Translations under genes and position numbers: made by a program
Notes under the pieces: model-generated
Seen by the model: the letters and a program-made list of their open reading frames with translations, nothing else
What the model was told of the DNA's origin: nothing
Databases searched by the model: none
In this document: piece by piece, positions 33,357 through 42,651 of the stretch
Layout: each line of letters begins with the position of its first letter
Numbering within the stretch: the first letter of the stretch is position 1
Origin: Verrucomicrobiota bacterium
GTDB taxonomy: Bacteria > Verrucomicrobiota > Verrucomicrobiia > Limisphaerales > UBA9464
DNA length: 64,000 bases
Reading direction: 5' to 3'
Assembly: GCA_947454705.1 (NCBI GenBank)
Contig: CANGKZ010000002.1
Coordinates: 142,882 to 206,881 of the forward strand

Positions 33357-34625
33357 ATGAGCCAGGCTGCTTCCAAAAAAGTCGTTTATTTCGATAACAA
33401 CGCGACCACGCGCATCGCCCCCGAAGTCGTGGAAGCGATGCTTCCGTTCCTGACGGACCTCTGGGGCAACCCCTCCAGCGCCTACGGATTTGGCGCACAG
33501 GTGCACGGGCACGTGGAGAAGGCGCGTGAGAAGGTGGCGGCGCTGCTGAATGCCGATCCGAAGGAAGTCACCTTCACGAGCTGCGGCACCGAGTCGAACA
33601 ACACGGCGATCCACAGCGCCCTGGTGATGAATCCGGGCAAGAAGCACGTGATCACCACCGCCGTCGAACACTCGGCGAACATGAACTACGGCGACTTCCT
33701 GCAGCGCCGCGGTTACGACGTGACCTATCTTCCGGTGGAGAGCGACGGTTCGCTCGACATTCATCGTTTGGAGAAATCGATCCGGCCCGATACCGCGATC
33801 GTTTCGTGCATGTACGCCAACAACGAGACCGGCGTGCTGTTCCCGATCGCTGAGATTGCCGCCATCTGTCGCAGCAAGGGTGTGCTCTGCCACACCGATG
33901 CCGTGCAGGTCCCGGGCAAGATCAAGCTCGATGTCCGTGAACTCGGTGTCGATTTCCTCTCCCTGAGCGCCCACAAGCTGCATGCGCCGAAGGGCATTGG
34001 CATGCTGTACGTGAAGCGTCGGACCAAGTTCCAGCCCTACCTCATCGGCGGCCATCAGGAACGCGGACGTCGCGGCGGCACCGAGAACGTGGCCAATATC
34101 GTGGCCTTCGGCCGCGCGGCGGAACTCGCCATGGCGACGCTCGACGAGGAAAACACGCGCGTGCGTGCCCTTCGCGACCGCCTCGAGGACACAATCCTCG
34201 CGAAGATTCCCAACACGGTCCGCAACGGGAATCGCAACAACCGCCTCCCGAACACGGCCAACATCGCCTTCGATTTCGTCGAAGCCGAAGCCATTCTCCT
34301 GCTGCTCGACGGTCTGGGCATTTGCGCCAGCTCTGGCTCCGCCTGCACCACGGGATCGCTCGATCCGTCCCACGTGCTGACCGCCATGGGACTGCCTCCG
34401 ATGCGCGCCCGCGGATCCGTCCGCTTCAGCCTCGGCATCTACAACACTGAGGAAGAAGTGGACTACGTGCTCCAGCACCTGCCGGGCATCATCCAGAAGC
34501 TGCGCGACATCTCGCCGCTGAATCCGGATCACCCGGACAACGACCGCTACGACATCGACGCCGCGCGCGAAAAGCACGAGGTGGATCTCGCGGCGGCGCG
34601 TCAGTCGGAATCGCTTTCAGCCTGA
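33357..34625 (+). CDS. Cysteine desulfurase (NifS/IscS family)
   Basis: PLP enzyme that removes sulfur from cysteine for iron-sulfur clusters and thiolated tRNA. 422 residues. VYFDNNATTRIAPEVVEAM opens the fold, the PLP lysine is in SLSAHKLHAPKGIG, and the sulfur-accepting cysteine is in CASSGSACTTGSLDPSHVL, the long-loop (NifS/IscS) form. The C-terminus carries an extra tail of about 35 charged residues. ATG 33357 is used; an in-frame TTG at 33327 would add ten residues. It is monocistronic as far as the sequence shows: no iscU or iscA follows, so the acceptor is unknown. Confidence 0.94.
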   Translation: MSQAASKKVVYFDNNATTRIAPEVVEAMLPFLTDLWGNPSSAYGFGAQVHGHVEKAREKVAALLNADPKEVTFTSCGTESNNTAIHSALVMNPGKKHVITTAVEHSANMNYGDFLQRRGYDVTYLPVESDGSLDIHRLEKSIRPDTAIVSCMYANNETGVLFPIAEIAAICRSKGVLCHTDAVQVPGKIKLDVRELGVDFLSLSAHKLHAPKGIGMLYVKRRTKFQPYLIGGHQERGRRGGTENVANIVAFGRAAELAMATLDEENTRVRALRDRLEDTILAKIPNTVRNGNRNNRLPNTANIAFDFVEAEAILLLLDGLGICASSGSACTTGSLDPSHVLTAMGLPPMRARGSVRFSLGIYNTEEEVDYVLQHLPGIIQKLRDISPLNPDHPDNDRYDIDAAREKHEVDLAAARQSESLSA

Positions 34626-34715
34626 TTCGCGGTTGCGTGGGTCGGTGGTTTTGTGTGGATTGGATCCGGGACGCTGGAAAACAGCGTTCCGACACCTCTT
34701 GTCCCGCTTCCACCC

Positions 34716-35465
34716 ATGACACTGCCAAGCCTGTCTTCACTCCGGCATCGGGCCGGGTTCACCCTGATCGAGCTGCTGGTGGTGATCGCGATCATCGCCA
34801 TCCTCGCCGGCATGCTGCTCCCCGCGCTGGCGCGCGCGAAGTCGAAGGCGCAGTCGATCAAGTGCATCAGCAACGAGAAGCAGATGAGCATCGCGCTCAA
34901 GCTGTACGTGGATGACAACCGCGACTTCTTCCCGGTGCACTCCGGATGGGGGGATTACGGCGGGAAGTATTGGACCAACGCCAATGCCTCGGGGAATGCA
35001 GCCTCCTACGGCGGCAAAACCCAGGAGACCAACCGGCCCCTCAATCGGTACGCCGGGGCCACCGAGCTGTTCCGGTGTCCGGCCGATGCGGGCGACTCCC
35101 TCAACACGCAGGTGAAGACCTGCTTCACCGGCTGGGGCAACAGCTACCTCATTGAATGGGCCGGCGAGGCGTTTCGCGTGAAACACATCACAGGCGATTC
35201 CCTGGCGGCGAAGGGTTCCCCGGAGGCGACGCCGATGCGTGAATCCGAAATCGCGCTCAGTCCGGCCAACAAGGTGATCCTCGGCGACTGGCCCTGGCAC
35301 GCGAACCGGGATGCCAACGCCAAGCAGACCGTCTGGCACAATTACAAAGGTAAACGGTACGAGAACATGCTGTTCGGCGACGGCCACTCGGAGAATTTCA
35401 AATTCCCCAAGCAGATGGACCAATGGATCGGGCTGGCGCCGGATCCGGCGTTCCAATGGTGGTAA
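34716..35465 (+). CDS. Pseudopilin-like protein with prepilin N-terminal leader
   Basis: 249 residues. A short basic leader (LRHRAG) precedes [20 protein letters not shown], the class III prepilin-peptidase site and hydrophobic helix, then [16 protein letters not shown]. The body has [10 protein letters not shown] and ends with the FGDGHSENF motif, the DG element of the H-X9-DG-type pseudopilins greatly expanded in PVC bacteria. ATG 34716 is preferred over the upstream ATG 34653. The function of these paralogues is unknown. It is not adjacent to any type II secretion or type IV pilus gene. It converges on guaA. Confidence 0.85.
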   Translation: MTLPSLSSLRHRAGFTLIELLVVIAIIAILAGMLLPALARAKSKAQSIKCISNEKQMSIALKLYVDDNRDFFPVHSGWGDYGGKYWTNANASGNAASYGGKTQETNRPLNRYAGATELFRCPADAGDSLNTQVKTCFTGWGNSYLIEWAGEAFRVKHITGDSLAAKGSPEATPMRESEIALSPANKVILGDWPWHANRDANAKQTVWHNYKGKRYENMLFGDGHSENFKFPKQMDQWIGLAPDPAFQWW

Positions 35466-35486
35466 CTGCGGGACGGAAAGCCGACC

Positions 35487-35513
35487 GGCCCGCGCGCCGG
35501 AGCGCGACGGGCC
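35487..35513. terminator. Strong hairpin between convergent pseudopilin and guaA genes
   Basis: GGCCCGCGCGC pairs with GCGCG-A-CGGGCC, giving 11 bp with one bulge and a four-base loop (CGGA). No T-run follows on either strand, so it may be a weak or Rho-assisted terminator or just a boundary structure. Confidence 0.45.
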
Positions 35514-35532
35514 ATTCGGTCACTCCGCGGGA

Positions 35533-37074
35533 TTACTCCCACTCGATCGTGCCGGGTGGCTTGCTGGTGAGATCCAGCACCACGCGGTTCAATCCACGGA
35601 CTTCATTGGTGATGCGCAGTGAGATGCGCTCCAGCAGATCGTACGGCACGCGCACCCAGTCGGCGGTCATGCCGTCCTGGGATTCCACGGCGCGGATCGC
35701 GATGGTGAAGTCGTAGGTGCGTTCATCGCCCTGCACGCCCACGCTGCGAACCGGCAGCAGCACGGCGAAGGTCTGCCAGGTCTTGTAGTACAGATCGGCC
35801 GCCTTCATTTCCTCGACCACGATGGCGTCGGCACGGCGCAGGATGCGCAGCTTGTCGGCCGTGATGTCGCCAAGGCAGCGAACCGCGAGGCCGGGGCCGG
35901 GGAAGGGCTGGCGATAGACGATCTCTTTCGGCAGTCCGAGCTCGACGCCGAGCTGGCGCACCTCGTCCTTGAACAGGCACTTCAGCGGTTCCACGAGCTG
36001 GAACTTCATGTTCTTCGGCAGGCCGCCCACGTTGTGGTGGGACTTGATCATGGCCGCCGGATTGCCGGCGATGGGCACCGACTCGATGACGTCGGGATAC
36101 AGCGTGCCCTGCGCGAGGAACTTGGCCTTGCCGGCGCGGCGGGTGGCGGTTTGGAAGACGTCGATGAAGGTCTTGCCGATGATCTTGCGCTTGCGCTCGG
36201 GATCCGTGACGCCCTTGAGCTTGCGAAGGAACAGCTCGGTGGCGTCCTCGTATTGCAGGCGGATCTTGAAGTGGCGTCCGAACACTTCCTGAACGACGTC
36301 CTCTTCGCGGGCGCGAAGCAGGCCGTTGTTCACGAAGATGCAGGTCAGCTGGTCGCCGATCGCCTTGTGCAGCAGCGCTGCCGCGACGCTGGAATCCACG
36401 CCACCGGAGAGGCCGAGGATGACGCGATCCTTGCCCACCTGACGGCGGATGTCCTCCACCGCCTGGTCCACGTAATGCCGCATGGTCCAGTTGCGACCGC
36501 AACCGCAGATGCCGTGGATGAAGTTGTTCAGCAGCTCGCTGCCCTTCGGCGTGTGGACGACCTCGGGGTGGAACTGGATGCCGTACATGCGGCGTTCGCG
36601 GTTCTCGATGGCGGCGAATTCCGAATTGTCGGTGGTGGCGACCGCCTTGAAGCCGGTGGGGATCTTGGTGAGCTTGTCCCCGTGGCTGTTCCAAACTTGG
36701 AGCGTCTTCGGGAGCTTGCGGAACAGCGCGCAGGACTTGTCCTTGATGGTCAGCGTCGCCTTGCCGTATTCGCGTCGCTGGCCCTTCTCGACCTTGCCGC
36801 CGAGCGAGTGGGCGAAGATCTGGACGCCGTAGCAGATGCCGAGGATCGGCACGCCGAGCTTGAAGATCGCCTTGTCCGGCAGGGGGGCGCCCTTGGCGTA
36901 CACCGAGCTCGGGCCGCCGGAGAGGATGATTCCCTTCGGGGCCAGCTTGCGGATTTCCTCCGCCGGGGTGTCAAAGCGGAGGATGGTCGAATACACGCTG
37001 GCCTCCCGCACGCGGCGGGCGATGACCTGGGTGTACTGGCTTCCGAAATCGAGGATGACGATCTGTTCGTTCAT
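35533..37074 (-). CDS. guaA: GMP synthase (glutamine-hydrolysing)
   Basis: Converts XMP to GMP with glutamine. 513 residues. The N-terminal class I amidotransferase domain starts [10 protein letters not shown], with nucleophile C81 in GICYGVQ and the His/Glu pair in FHPEVVHT. The ATP-PPase domain has [14 protein letters not shown], and the C-terminal dimerisation domain ends [11 protein letters not shown], the standard end of GuaA. ATG 37074 matches the family N-terminus; the longer open frame does not. Transcribed alone; the 244-bp gap to the divergent oxidoreductase gene shows no obvious regulatory motif. Confidence 0.98.
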   Translation of the reverse strand: MNEQIVILDFGSQYTQVIARRVREASVYSTILRFDTPAEEIRKLAPKGIILSGGPSSVYAKGAPLPDKAIFKLGVPILGICYGVQIFAHSLGGKVEKGQRREYGKATLTIKDKSCALFRKLPKTLQVWNSHGDKLTKIPTGFKAVATTDNSEFAAIENRERRMYGIQFHPEVVHTPKGSELLNNFIHGICGCGRNWTMRHYVDQAVEDIRRQVGKDRVILGLSGGVDSSVAAALLHKAIGDQLTCIFVNNGLLRAREEDVVQEVFGRHFKIRLQYEDATELFLRKLKGVTDPERKRKIIGKTFIDVFQTATRRAGKAKFLAQGTLYPDVIESVPIAGNPAAMIKSHHNVGGLPKNMKFQLVEPLKCLFKDEVRQLGVELGLPKEIVYRQPFPGPGLAVRCLGDITADKLRILRRADAIVVEEMKAADLYYKTWQTFAVLLPVRSVGVQGDERTYDFTIAIRAVESQDGMTADWVRVPYDLLERISLRITNEVRGLNRVVLDLTSKPPGTIEWE

Positions 37075-37318
37075 GGGCCGAATGTCAAAGCACAGGTTAT
37101 CGGGCGCGGCGGGGTCGGTTGGCGAGCGATTTTTCGCGGTTCCCGTCCCGCCCCGGCGCAAAACCTCAGCGCTCCCGCGCAATCGTTCAGAACTCTTTGG
37201 GTTTTCTGGAGTTTGGCGTTGACGGTGTTTTTGGGGGCCGCGTTAGCTTGGCGGCAGTCCTCTCCGATGTGTGAACCCATCCTGGGTCGCCTACGGATTT
37301 GGCCGTGCCCAATTCATC

Positions 37319-38431
37319 ATGAGCCGCAAATTGAACGTCGCCATCGTCGGACTCGGATTCGGATCCGAGTTCATCCCCATTTATCAGCGCCATCCGCAGG
37401 TGAACATGTACGCCATCTGCCAGCGCTCGAAGGAAAAGCTGGATGCCGTCGGCAAGGCCTTCGGTGTGGAGAAGCGCTATCAGGCGTTTGAAGACCTCAT
37501 CCGCGACCCGAACGTGGACGCGGTGCATATCAATTCGCCGATCCACCTGCACGCGTCGCAGTCCATCGCCGCCCTCCGCGCCGGCAAGCACGTCGCCTGC
37601 ACCGTCCCCGCCTGCACCACCGTCGAGGAGGCCCGCGAAATCGTGAAGGCCGCCAAGGAAAGCGGGAAGAAGTACATGATGATGGAGACCGTGGTGTGGA
37701 GCCGCGAGTATCTCTACGTCCGCGAACTGCGCGATTCCGGCAAGCTCGGCCGCATCCAGTTCGTTCGCGGCAGCCATCTCCAGAACATGTATGGCTGGCC
37801 CGGTTACTGGGAGGGCTTGCCCCCGATGCACTACGCCACGCACTGCGTCAGCCCGTGCCTCGGCATCGTCAACGGCGAGGCGGAATTCGTCTCCTGTCTC
37901 GGCTCCGGCCGCATCGCCGACAAGCTCATCGCCAAGTACGGCTCGCCCTTCAGTTTCGAGACCGCGCACTTCAAGGTTCGCAACCAGGACGTCGCCGGCG
38001 AAGTCACCCGCTACCTGTTCGACGCCGCGCGTCAGTATCAGGAGAGCTTCGATTGCTACGGCTCCCAGACCTCGTTCGAGTGGCAGCTCACCGAGCACGA
38101 TGATCCGGTGCTGCACCTCGGCGGCGAGACCGTGGAAAAGGTGAAGATCCCAGATTACGCGCACCTGCTGCCCGAAGGCATCCGCGACTTCACCACCAAG
38201 TGCGTGTACGACATGGCCGAGAACGCGCACCTCAGCTTCATCCAGGGCAGCGGCCACGGCGGCAGCCATCCGCACCTCGCGCACGAATTCGTGACCGCCG
38301 TGCTGGAGAACCGCCCGAGCTTCCCCGACGTGCACCAGTCCGTGAACTGGACCATGGTCGGCATCCTGGCCCACGAGTCCGCAATGCGCGGCGGCGAGAA
38401 GATCGTGATCCCGAATTTCCGCGGAGTCTGA
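37319..38431 (+). CDS. Gfo/Idh/MocA family oxidoreductase
   Basis: NAD(P)-dependent sugar-type dehydrogenase of 370 residues. The Rossmann N-terminus VAIVGLGFGSEFIPIYQRHP and the HxN-type motif VHINSPIHLHASQSIAALRAGKHVACTVP (with a Cys-Thr in place of the usual E-K-P) are clear. The C-terminal alpha/beta domain follows (LGRIQFVRGSHLQN). The usual catalytic lysine of the EKP motif is replaced (CTVPACTT), so the substrate or chemistry may differ. ATG 37319 gives the usual start. Together with the MFS gene downstream it may form a sugar-use pair, but a strong hairpin lies between them. Confidence 0.88.
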   Translation: MSRKLNVAIVGLGFGSEFIPIYQRHPQVNMYAICQRSKEKLDAVGKAFGVEKRYQAFEDLIRDPNVDAVHINSPIHLHASQSIAALRAGKHVACTVPACTTVEEAREIVKAAKESGKKYMMMETVVWSREYLYVRELRDSGKLGRIQFVRGSHLQNMYGWPGYWEGLPPMHYATHCVSPCLGIVNGEAEFVSCLGSGRIADKLIAKYGSPFSFETAHFKVRNQDVAGEVTRYLFDAARQYQESFDCYGSQTSFEWQLTEHDDPVLHLGGETVEKVKIPDYAHLLPEGIRDFTTKCVYDMAENAHLSFIQGSGHGGSHPHLAHEFVTAVLENRPSFPDVHQSVNWTMVGILAHESAMRGGEKIVIPNFRGV

Positions 38432-38472
38432 TCTAGGTTCTGGAATTGCCCCGAAAATGGGGCGCGAGCGAA

Positions 38473-38510
38473 CGGCCGGTTGTGGAGATCCACAGCCGGC
38501 CGCATCGTTT
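38473..38510 (+). terminator. Terminator after the oxidoreductase gene
   Basis: A perfect 13-bp stem CGGCCGGTTGTGG/CCACAGCCGGCCG (one G-U pair, loop AGAT) is followed by CATCGTTTT. It stands 41 bp after the stop. Confidence 0.75.
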
Positions 38511-38616
38511 TGGTGGACTCCCGCTCTTCAACCCGATTTACTGTCGGGGTTCCCGCATGCACGCGTCACCGCGCGTGCGTTGGTATTTAACGAGCAACCA
38601 TGAGCAGCATGATTCT

Positions 38617-40269
38617 ATGAGCAACGGAAACGACATCGGCATTGTACCCAATGCAAAACGCCTTCTATGCGCCGGGTTTGCGGCCATTTTCGCGGCGGGC
38701 ATCGGCTTCGCCTTGCGCAATGGCCTTACCGGAGAATGGAAGACACTCTTCCACTTCACGGATGGTCAGGTTGGTCTCATCGGCGGAGCGGGTTTTTCGG
38801 GTTTCTGCTTCGGCATCATCTTCGGTGGTATCGTGGTGGATAGAATTGGTTACGGAAAGTTGGTGGGGGCAGCCTTCTTGCTGCATGTGCTGTCTGCGGC
38901 CGTCACCCTTTCTCCTGCCCCGGATGTCAGTCAGGCGACCGCCTTCAATCTGCTGTTTTGCGGTTCGTTCATTTTTTCGCTCGCTAACGGTACCCTCGAG
39001 GCCGTCGCCAATCCGCTGATTGCGACCATTTATCCGAAGAACCGCACGCATTACCTCAACATCCTTCACGCGAGCTGGCCAGCCGGGATGATTTTCGGCG
39101 CGTTTGTCACTCTCTTCTTGGGTGAAACACTCCCCTGGAAGATGAAATTGGGTCTGTACCTCATCCCCACAGCGATCTACGGGTTGATGTTCTTTGGGCA
39201 GAAGTTCCCCAAATCCGAAGCCTCCTCCAAAGGTCTTTCCCTTGGAGAGATGATGAAAGATGTCGGAATTCTCGGAGCGAGTATCGTTGGTGTGCTGCTG
39301 TTCCTGTTCTTCCGTGATTCGCTAGGCGGCATCATTGGTGCGATCACTGGAAATGGATTCTTCACGTCTCAGGCCTGGGTCGTTGTTTCAGCCATCGTTG
39401 CGGTGGGTTTTGTCGCCTGGGTCGCGGTGATCACGCGGTTCGCGCTCGGGCATTGGATGATATTCACCCTCTTTGTCGCCCATGCGATCCTTGGTTCGCT
39501 TGAGTTGGGCACCGACTCGTGGATTGAGAATATTAACGGCAGCATCCTGACCGCGAAACAGGGCACCATTCTCTTCATCTTCGCGTCGTCGATGATGTTC
39601 GCGCTGCGTTTTTCGAGCCACTGGATCGAGTCCCGCCTCAAGCTCTCTCCGATTGCGATCCTGTTCACCTGCTCGATCTTTGCCATTGTTGGTTTGCTAG
39701 CCTGTTCGTCGGTCACAACCCTCACGGTCGCCTTTGGCGCTGTTCTGCTTTACAGCATCGGCAAGACTTTCTTCTGGCCGACCATGCTTGCGGTCGTCGG
39801 CGATCGTTTCCCGCGCTCTGGCGCGGTGGCGATGTCCATCATGGGCGGAATTGGCATGCTTTCCGTGGGACAGATTGGCGGGCCCGGTCTCGGCTATGCC
39901 AAGGACCGTTTTACCGCTGAACATCTGGAGGCAAATGGTCAGCAGGCGGTGCTCATTGCAAACAAAGCGGAGAAACCGTCCGGATTGCTTGGATTGTTCA
40001 AGGAGGTTTCGGCTCTGGATGGGGCAAAAATTGAGGCTGCTAAAAGGCTGGCTGAAAAGGAGAAGCACGAGAACGTTCCCGCCGATAAATCACAGCTCAC
40101 TCCGGATCAAAAAGCGATGGTGGATGCCAATATTGCGGGTGCTCGCAAGACGCTGAAGGCTGATGCCGCACTCCCGGTCGGAATGGCCTGCATCTACCTC
40201 CTGCTGATGCTCTACTTCAAGGCCAATGGCGGCTACAAAGTGGTGCGAATCGGCGACGCAGGAGCTTGA
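38617..40269 (+). CDS. MFS transporter
   Basis: 550 residues with about 12 hydrophobic helices. The first half has LLCAGFAAIFAAGIGFALRNGLTGEW and FCFGIIFGGIVVDRIGYGKLVGAAFLLH (the MFS loop 2-3 D-R-x-G motif). A cytoplasmic stretch of about 65 charged residues follows helix 11 (KEVSALDGAKIEAAKRLAEKEKHENVP), and the last helix is at the very C-terminus. Start ATG 38617; upstream codons are non-hydrophobic. By eye this gene is noticeably richer in A and T, including at third codon positions, than its neighbours. The substrate is unknown. It ends in a clear terminator. Confidence 0.88.
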   Translation: MSNGNDIGIVPNAKRLLCAGFAAIFAAGIGFALRNGLTGEWKTLFHFTDGQVGLIGGAGFSGFCFGIIFGGIVVDRIGYGKLVGAAFLLHVLSAAVTLSPAPDVSQATAFNLLFCGSFIFSLANGTLEAVANPLIATIYPKNRTHYLNILHASWPAGMIFGAFVTLFLGETLPWKMKLGLYLIPTAIYGLMFFGQKFPKSEASSKGLSLGEMMKDVGILGASIVGVLLFLFFRDSLGGIIGAITGNGFFTSQAWVVVSAIVAVGFVAWVAVITRFALGHWMIFTLFVAHAILGSLELGTDSWIENINGSILTAKQGTILFIFASSMMFALRFSSHWIESRLKLSPIAILFTCSIFAIVGLLACSSVTTLTVAFGAVLLYSIGKTFFWPTMLAVVGDRFPRSGAVAMSIMGGIGMLSVGQIGGPGLGYAKDRFTAEHLEANGQQAVLIANKAEKPSGLLGLFKEVSALDGAKIEAAKRLAEKEKHENVPADKSQLTPDQKAMVDANIAGARKTLKADAALPVGMACIYLLLMLYFKANGGYKVVRIGDAGA

Positions 40270-40298
40270 TTCAACTCAGGCCCTGGCCTGAACCTTTC

Positions 40299-40334
40299 AA
40301 CGGCGGCTCCGCAAAACGGGGCCGCCGTTTTTTC
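40299..40334 (+). terminator. Terminator of the MFS gene
   Basis: AACGGCGGC pairs with GCCGCCGTT across TCCGCAAAACGGG and is followed by TTTTTC, 30 bp after the stop codon. Confidence 0.88.
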
Positions 40335-40386
40335 TTGGAGGATTCGGAATCCAGATTCGCGCGTTCCGATCCCACCGATGCCGCGC

Positions 40387-42438
40387 TCAGGGCGACGGCT
40401 TGAGGTAGCGATTGTACCAGGAAAGGTAGCGTTCCAGACGGTCTCGGACGTAGCTCGGACGCTGGATGCCGTGGGTTTCTCCCGGGTAAACCACCAACTG
40501 CGTCGGCACACCGAGACTTCGCAGCGCTTGGTACATCTGTTCGCCGCCGGCGATGGGCACGTTGAAGTCCTTTTCGCCGCCGAGGAACAGGGTGGGCGTG
40601 CGGATCTTGTCGGCCTTGAAGAACGGGTACGAGACCTTCATCCACGCCTCCGGGGAACGCCACGGCGGGCCGAGCTCGTTGTCGTATTGCACGATGTACA
40701 TGTCCGACCCGTACATGCTGAGCTGATTCGCACTGCCCGCACCCGAGATCGCCGCCTTGAAGCGGGTGTCGGTGGCGATGGTGTAGTCGGTCAGGATGCC
40801 GCCGTAACTCCACCCGCCGATTCCCAACCGCTCGGGATCGGCCAGGCCTGATGCGATCACCGCGTCCACACCGGCCAGCAGATCCTCGACTTCCTTGTGT
40901 CCCCAGTCTCCGGCGATGGATTGGGTAAACGCCGCGCCCCGGCCGCTGCTGCCGCGATAGTTGATCGACAGGACCAAATACCCATTCGCTGCGAGCAACT
41001 GACGATCCAGCGCTGCGGAGGAGTGGCCGTTTTGGAGCCCGTGGGAATCCTGCCCGTTGGGGCCACCGTGGATTAGCAGGACCGTCGGATACTTTCGTCC
41101 GGAGACGTAGCCCCGGGGTTTGACCACGATGCCGTGAATGTCGGTGCCGTCGCGGCTGCGAAATTGGAGATCCTCCACGGGGCTGAGATCCCAGTCGCTG
41201 ACCAGGCTGGTGTTGTGACCCGTGAGGCGGCGAAGACGTCCGTTTTCCAGGGCATACAGTTCCCCCAGCGACGTGTCGGTGGATGCTCGCACCACCACGC
41301 GTCCGGCACCCGCGGCCAGGTCACTAATGTGGAATCCCGGCTCGGTCAACCGCTTCAGGGAACCGCCCTGGATGGGGATTTGGTACACGTATTGCCGTCG
41401 GTCGTCCGCCGCAAGGAAGTGAAGCATCGTCCCGGCGAGGCCCGGACTCGAAGCGGGACGATCCAGCACGCGGGTGAGCGGGATCACGGGGCCACCAGCC
41501 ACCGCCACCGAGGCCAGCGAGTCCACCCCGTACGCGTTCCACTTCGCCTCCGGCCCTTCCAGGAAGAGGAGCATGCGTCCGTCGGGACTCCATTTCAGGG
41601 TCTGCGAGGAGGGCTGGCGGGTGGTGGCGACCTTTTTTGGTACAGCGCCCGATCGGGGTTCCATCACGAACAGGTCCTCGGTGACGGTGCGGTCCGGGTC
41701 GGCGTCGTGATTGCTCGTGAAGGCGAGCCATTTTCCGTCCGGGGACCAGGCGGGGGCGAATTCCTCGAAATTCGCGTTGGTGGTCAGGGTGTCCAACTTC
41801 TTCGCCACCGTGTCGTAGAGATACAAATGATTCCGTGACGACGCGGTCAGGTAGCCATCGCCATCCTGCTTGAAGTGGTAGCGATCGGTGACGATCGGCT
41901 TGGGGACCGCGTCCTTGGCGGGTGCGTCCTTCGGGTTCGCGGCGGCCTTCTCCGCCTCCTCGTCGGGAGTCGCGAGGAGCAGGATCTGTTTACCGTTCGG
42001 AGACCAGTGGTAGCTGGAGATTTTAACCTTTACGTCCGTAAACTGCCAGGCCTCGCCGCCGCGGTGATCCATCACCCACAACTGCGTTCCCTTGGCCTTG
42101 CCGGGGCGCGACGAGAGAAACGAGAGGTAGCGGCCATCGGGACTGAATTGCGGTGCGGTCTCCGATTCCGTTCCGTAGGTGAGGCGAAGGTTTTGTTTTC
42201 CATCCCAGCCCACGATCCAGACCGCGGTCTTCCGCTTGTCGTCCTCTCGATCGATGGTGGTGGCGGTGTAGGCGATCCAATTGCCATCGGACGACACCAC
42301 CGGGCTGCCCACCTCGGTGATGCGTTCAATATCCTCGATGCGAACCGGGTGTTTTCCCGGCGTGTTTTGGGCCTGGGAAGGGGAGGTCAGCAGGCCCGAG
42401 AGGATCAGCGTGGGAAGAAATCCTTGGATGGGACGCAT
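40387..42438 (-). CDS. Secreted S9 family prolyl oligopeptidase-like peptidase
   Basis: 683 residues with a signal peptide (LPTLILSGLLTSPSQA). An N-terminal beta-propeller of WD40/TolB-like blades (SSDGNWIAYTA, SPDGRYLSFLS, SPDGKWLAFTS, SPDGRMLLFLE) covers roughly residues 35-420. A C-terminal alpha/beta-hydrolase domain carries the triad S544 (GWSYGG), D624 (GGEKDFNVP) and H656 (GETHGI). This is the dipeptidyl/acylaminoacyl-peptidase layout. HGGPNGQDSHG gives the oxyanion region. The gene is transcribed alone towards the MFS gene. It probably digests peptides in the periplasm or outside. Confidence 0.93.
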   Translation of the reverse strand: MRPIQGFLPTLILSGLLTSPSQAQNTPGKHPVRIEDIERITEVGSPVVSSDGNWIAYTATTIDREDDKRKTAVWIVGWDGKQNLRLTYGTESETAPQFSPDGRYLSFLSSRPGKAKGTQLWVMDHRGGEAWQFTDVKVKISSYHWSPNGKQILLLATPDEEAEKAAANPKDAPAKDAVPKPIVTDRYHFKQDGDGYLTASSRNHLYLYDTVAKKLDTLTTNANFEEFAPAWSPDGKWLAFTSNHDADPDRTVTEDLFVMEPRSGAVPKKVATTRQPSSQTLKWSPDGRMLLFLEGPEAKWNAYGVDSLASVAVAGGPVIPLTRVLDRPASSPGLAGTMLHFLAADDRRQYVYQIPIQGGSLKRLTEPGFHISDLAAGAGRVVVRASTDTSLGELYALENGRLRRLTGHNTSLVSDWDLSPVEDLQFRSRDGTDIHGIVVKPRGYVSGRKYPTVLLIHGGPNGQDSHGLQNGHSSAALDRQLLAANGYLVLSINYRGSSGRGAAFTQSIAGDWGHKEVEDLLAGVDAVIASGLADPERLGIGGWSYGGILTDYTIATDTRFKAAISGAGSANQLSMYGSDMYIVQYDNELGPPWRSPEAWMKVSYPFFKADKIRTPTLFLGGEKDFNVPIAGGEQMYQALRSLGVPTQLVVYPGETHGIQRPSYVRDRLERYLSWYNRYLKPSP

Positions 42439-42511
42439 GGCCTAGGCTCATCGAACTGGCCCGCGGCCGTCAATGCGGGGGCTGGGGCTGAAGATCGCAG
42501 CCCGATGATTC

Positions 42512-42635
42512 AAACCGCAGATAAACGCGGATGAACGCAGATGCTGACGACGAGGAGTGCCGGGCGAGGCACTCCTGCGCCATGGATTTGCTCCGCCGAT
42601 TTCCAACTCTCCGCGCCTCTGCGGTGATTCCGCGT
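42512..42635. repeat. 10-bp-periodic degenerate repeats in the S9/pepP gap
   Basis: The left part AACCGCAGATAAACGCGG then ATGAACGCAGATG (42512-42543) is the CACAGATGGA-type decamer. The right part, read on the minus strand, is AATCACCGCAGAGGCGCGGA (about 42608-42632), a second decamer type (CGCAGAGGCG). Between them is the hairpin GGAGTGCC/GGCACTCC. The 213-bp gap shows no gene. Confidence 0.55.
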
Positions 42636-42651
42636 GGAGTGTCCGCCCCGA

